A stretch of 64,000 nucleotides of DNA from an uncultured Pelagimonas sp. (lineage in GTDB: Bacteria > Pseudomonadota > Alphaproteobacteria > Rhodobacterales > Rhodobacteraceae), in assembly GCF_947498515.1 (NCBI RefSeq), contig NZ_CANMKO010000011.1, positions 1-64,000 of the forward strand, written 5' to 3'. Position 1 is the stretch's first letter. Each line of letters begins with the position of its first letter. The translations under genes were made by a program, and so were the position numbers. This document shows positions 61,428-64,000 of this stretch, piece after piece. The notes under the pieces are model-generated. The model ran no database searches. It was not told the DNA's origin and was given only the letters and a program-made list of their open reading frames with translations.

Positions 61428-62473
61428 GCGGGCAGATAGCGCCGCGCGTAGCGGGCCCCCATCGATGTGAGAATTTCATAACCGATGGTTCCGGCCCAGT
61501 CCGCAAGCATATCAACCGGTTGGCGGTCGTTCAAAAGCTCTAGCGCGGTGGGGTCTTCGTCAAGATCGCTGACATCGACGCCGATCATATCCATCGAAAT
61601 GCGCCCCAAGACCTTGCAACGGGTGTCGCCCGCCCAAAGCCAAGCATCGCCACCCATGGCGCGGATAAGACCATCGGCATAGCCGGCGGCAATGGTGGCC
61701 ACGCGGGTCGGTTTTTGGGCGGTCCAGGTGTTGGAATAGCCAACGGTTTCGCCGGGCAAAACATCGCGGGTTTGGATCACCGGCACCGAGAGGGTCACCA
61801 CCGGGCGGGCGTTGGCATAGGGCATGCCACCATACATACCAATGCCGGGGCGGGTGAGGTCAAAGTGGTAGTCTTCGCCAAGCAAAATTCCCCCCGTCGC
61901 CGCAAGCGAACGCGGTGCGTCGATCTCATCGGTCATATCGACAAAACTCTGAAGCTGGCGGGCGTTCATGGCGAATTCCGGCTCATCGGGTGTCGCATCC
62001 GCACAGGCCAGATGGCTCATCACCAAGGCGGGGCGTTGGGCCAGCGCAATATCGCGCAACGCGCGCCATTCGGCGTCTTCCATGCCAAGGCGGTTCATGC
62101 CGGTATCGAGTTGCAAGCCAAAGCTATGACCGGGCAGGGCCTCGACGTGGCGCAGCATTTGATCAATGGAATTCAACAGTGGCGTCAGATTTGCCTGAGT
62201 GATCAGATCGGTGTCGCCGTCCATATGGCCGGAAAACACGAAAATCTCGGGTCCGCTGCCAAGGATATGGCGCAATTGCACGCCTTCTTCGCAGGCGGCG
62301 ACAAAGAATTGCCGTGCCCCGGCGGCGGCAAGGGCCGGAGCCACCTTGGCCAGACCAAGCCCATAGGCATCGGCCTTGACCACCGCGCCGGTGTCCGATT
62401 GCGAGTGAGAAGACAGCGCCTGCCAGTTGTCGCACAGCGCCTTGAGATCGATTGTAAGTTCTGCAACAGCCAT
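61424..62473 (-). CDS. alr: Alanine racemase
   Basis: A 349-residue PLP enzyme from the ATG at 62473; the frame stays open far upstream to 63037, but that stretch overlaps cobS antisense and lacks family features. PLP lysine is in [17 protein letters not shown] and the C-terminal tyrosine region S-N-T-W, G-R-I-S-M-D are conserved. It makes D-alanine for peptidoglycan in the cytoplasm. It heads the minus-strand series alr-mlaE-mlaF. Confidence 0.95.
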   Translation of the reverse strand: MAVAELTIDLKALCDNWQALSSHSQSDTGAVVKADAYGLGLAKVAPALAAAGARQFFVAACEEGVQLRHILGSGPEIFVFSGHMDGDTDLITQANLTPLLNSIDQMLRHVEALPGHSFGLQLDTGMNRLGMEDAEWRALRDIALAQRPALVMSHLACADATPDEPEFAMNARQLQSFVDMTDEIDAPRSLAATGGILLGEDYHFDLTRPGIGMYGGMPYANARPVVTLSVPVIQTRDVLPGETVGYSNTWTAQKPTRVATIAAGYADGLIRAMGGDAWLWAGDTRCKVLGRISMDMIGVDVSDLDEDPTALELLNDRQPVDMLADWAGTIGYEILTSMGARYARRYLPA

Positions 62474-62634
62474 GCTCTTGTCTTTGGCAGGTCGCACGGG
62501 ATGGTCAAGGGGAAATGAACGGATTTGAGCAATCCCGAGGGCGGTGCGCGGGGGCGGGGGCTGGTTGTTTGCGATCCGTTGGCAAATAATGGTTAACACC
62601 TGCTGGGCTAGGGTAGTGGACCAAGGAGACAGAG

Positions 62635-63402
62635 ATGAAAGATGCGCTACGCCTTGAGTGGCAGTTGTTTCAACTGGCGATGCGGTTTCTGACCTGTTTG
62701 CCGGTGGCGCGTGATGTGGATGGATCGGATGATTTGCGTGTCCGGGCCAACAAGTATTTCCCTTTGGTTGGGGCGTTGGTTGGGGCGGCGGGGGCCGGGG
62801 TGTTTTGGGTGGCCTGTTTGTGGTTGCCACAATCGGCGGGTTTGATCCTATCGCTTGCTGCAACGCTCTTGATAACCGGGGCGTTTCACGAAGAGGGGCT
62901 TGCCAATGCCGCCGAAGGGCTATGCCGCGGGGCGGGGCGCGTGCAGGTTCTTGAGATGATGGTGCATCCAGGGCTAGGGCTTTTTGGGGCTTTGGCGGTG
63001 GCATTGACGCTGGCGTTGAAGCTGGTTTTGCTGGCACATATGCCGGTGATTTTTGCCGGTGTGGCGCTTGTTCTTGGGCATATGATTGGCATGATGGCGG
63101 TGGTCCATGTCATCGCCACAACCCCCTATGCCCATAGCAATGGGTTGCAGGTCGCCGCGCCCTACATCACCGGTGATGGCTATCGGTTTGCGCTGGCCTG
63201 TGCTGTTTTGATCCTGTTGGCGGGAAGCATGCTGTTTGGGCCTTGGCCGACGCTTTTTGCCCTATTGGGCAGCATTGTTTTGGGTCAAGCTTTTCGCAGC
63301 GCGATGATGCGCAAAATGGGCGGCTACAACAGCGATTGCCTTGGCGCGGTGATGCAGTTGGGCGAATTGGGTGCCTATCTGGGCCTTGCGGTTTGGTTTT
63401 AA
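62635..63402 (+). CDS. CobS-like protein with altered active-site residues
   Basis: A 255-residue polytopic membrane protein of the CobS (adenosylcobinamide-GDP ribazoletransferase) family. The start [13 protein letters not shown] and the end [14 protein letters not shown] fit. However the metal-binding motif, normally H-E-D-G-L-A-D-x-x-D-G, reads [11 protein letters not shown] (residues 85-95), and the usual M-R-D-S-R-I-G-T-F-G reads [10 protein letters not shown] (109-118). It may be inactive or have another substrate. No cobT or cobU is adjacent. It faces dnaB convergently. Confidence 0.8.
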   Translation: MKDALRLEWQLFQLAMRFLTCLPVARDVDGSDDLRVRANKYFPLVGALVGAAGAGVFWVACLWLPQSAGLILSLAATLLITGAFHEEGLANAAEGLCRGAGRVQVLEMMVHPGLGLFGALAVALTLALKLVLLAHMPVIFAGVALVLGHMIGMMAVVHVIATTPYAHSNGLQVAAPYITGDGYRFALACAVLILLAGSMLFGPWPTLFALLGSIVLGQAFRSAMMRKMGGYNSDCLGAVMQLGELGAYLGLAVWF

Positions 63403-63426
63403 CCACAAAGCCCAAGGCGCGCGCCA

Positions 63427-63468
63427 AAAACGCGTACACGCGTTTTGCAAATTCCATGTATGGAATTT
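63427..63468. repeat. Double-hairpin intergenic repeat, copy 2
   Basis: Hairpin one is AAAACGCG (63427-63434), loop TACA, CGCGTTTT (63439-63446); spacer GC; hairpin two is AAATTCCA (63449-63456), loop TGTA, TGGAATTT (63461-63468). It has the same 8-4-8, 2, 8-4-8 plan as 1629-1670 with different, fully paired stems. It lies between the convergent ends of cobS and dnaB. Confidence 0.75.
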
Positions 63469-63486
63469 GAGCGCCCGGTATGACCG

Positions 63487-64000
63487 TTAGTAATCGTCGC
63501 CGCCGCCTTGCCAGGTTTTGGCCAAGTTGCCAAAGCGGGTGAATTGCGCCTCAAAGGACAGTTCAACCGTACCAATTGGGCCGTGACGCTGTTTGCCGAT
63601 AATCACTTCGGCCTTGGCATGCAGGCGCGACATGCGTTCCTGCCATTCGGCCATGCGATCCAGCTGATCTTCGGAAGGTTTTTCACGTTCCGCATAGTAT
63701 TCTTCGCGGAACACGAACATAACCACGTCCGCATCCTGTTCGATTGATCCCGATTCACGCAGGTCCGAAAGCTGGGGGCGTTTATCGTCGCGGCTTTCCA
63801 CCTGACGCGAGAGCTGGGACAGGGCGATGACCGGAATGTTGAGCTCTTTGGCGATTGCCTTGAGACCCATGGAGATTTCTCCGATCTCCTGAACCCGGTT
63901 ATCGGATGTGCCACGCAAGAGCTGGAGATAGTCAACGATAACAAGGTCTAACCCGTGGGTCCGTTTCAAACGGCGGGCCCGTGCGGCGACCTGTGAAATC
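63487..64000 (-). CDS. dnaB: Replicative DNA helicase DnaB, C-terminal part
   Basis: The last 170 codons of dnaB; the gene leaves the window on the right. Visible helicase motifs are [11 protein letters not shown] (Walker B-like H2), the [10 protein letters not shown] segment (H3) with R-P[16 protein letters not shown] and, near the end, [13 protein letters not shown]. DnaB unwinds DNA at the replication fork. The Walker A part lies outside the window. It runs on the minus strand, convergent with the cobS-like gene. Confidence 0.95.
   Translation of the reverse strand, partial: ISQVAARARRLKRTHGLDLVIVDYLQLLRGTSDNRVQEIGEISMGLKAIAKELNIPVIALSQLSRQVESRDDKRPQLSDLRESGSIEQDADVVMFVFREEYYAEREKPSEDQLDRMAEWQERMSRLHAKAEVIIGKQRHGPIGTVELSFEAQFTRFGNLAKTWQGGGDDY

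Noticed and set aside
62474-63037. Upstream extension of alanine racemase
   Set aside because: The frame is open, but the added part is Pro/Ala-rich, covers cobS antisense, and the known alr N-terminus begins at 62473.

Overview
The window looks like a piece of chromosome from a marine alphaproteobacterium of the Rhodobacterales (Roseobacter group). This is inferred from moderately GC-rich coding sequence, a TRAP transporter, heterotetrameric sarcosine oxidase, a BioR-type operator in front of bioY, CcmI, an Anbu-type proteasome cluster, and a dnaB / alr / mlaEF / radA / cvpA / purF block. No rRNA, tRNA, CRISPR array, prophage or intact insertion sequence was found. Only gene remnants of a transposase are visible.

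Layout. 1-118: start of acetyl-CoA synthetase (acs), leaving the window. 557-3845: TRAP transporter dctPQM, with two hairpin elements between dctP and dctQ. 4003-7104: arsenic operon made of an ArsR-ArsC fusion, an arsenic-associated GAPDH and the efflux protein ArsJ. 7465-10341: large membrane GGDEF/EAL protein. 11029-14831 (minus): periplasmic/membrane redox cluster (amidohydrolase, YtkA-like protein, di-heme cytochrome c peroxidase, dioxygenase-like Tat protein, ferric-reductase-like membrane protein). 15294-22157: Anbu cluster (Anbu, alpha-E protein, ATP-grasp protein, divergent transglutaminase). 22158-23291: decayed DNA with an IS6-family transposase remnant. 23364-26776: dusA, a TauE/SafE permease and an RTX protein. 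26784-28863 (minus): ccmI, ruvX, DUF1289. 29091-34777: soxBDAG with an extra membrane protein between soxB and soxD. 34918-42143: small periplasmic protein, sodB, Tat metallophosphoesterase, rarD, LOG protein (minus), LysM envelope protein, Atm1-type ABC exporter. 42171-45525: secreted protein (minus), malate synthase G and a GlcG-like protein. 45584-49762 (minus): SDR, methyltransferase, surE-pcm-nlpD. 49971-50561: bioY. 51241-54370 (minus): DUF1284, DUF2199, a membrane protein and purF. 55225-55827: secreted tail-collar-domain protein. 56019-62473 (minus): alr, mlaE, mlaF, two small membrane proteins, a coiled-coil membrane protein, radA, cvpA. 62635-63402: CobS-like protein. 63487-64000 (minus): C-terminal part of dnaB.

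How the genes fit together. Acs and malate synthase G feed and use acetyl-CoA/glyoxylate, and their upstream regions share a TTGCGAAA motif. The ars operon fits the known route in which GAPDH makes 1-arseno-3-phosphoglycerate for export by ArsJ. SoxBDAG demethylates sarcosine. SurE/Pcm/NlpD and Alr/MlaFE/PqiA-like proteins serve damage repair and the envelope. The least understood groups are the 11-15 kb redox cluster, the Anbu cluster, and two families of intergenic hairpin repeats whose two copies each keep base pairing while changing sequence.
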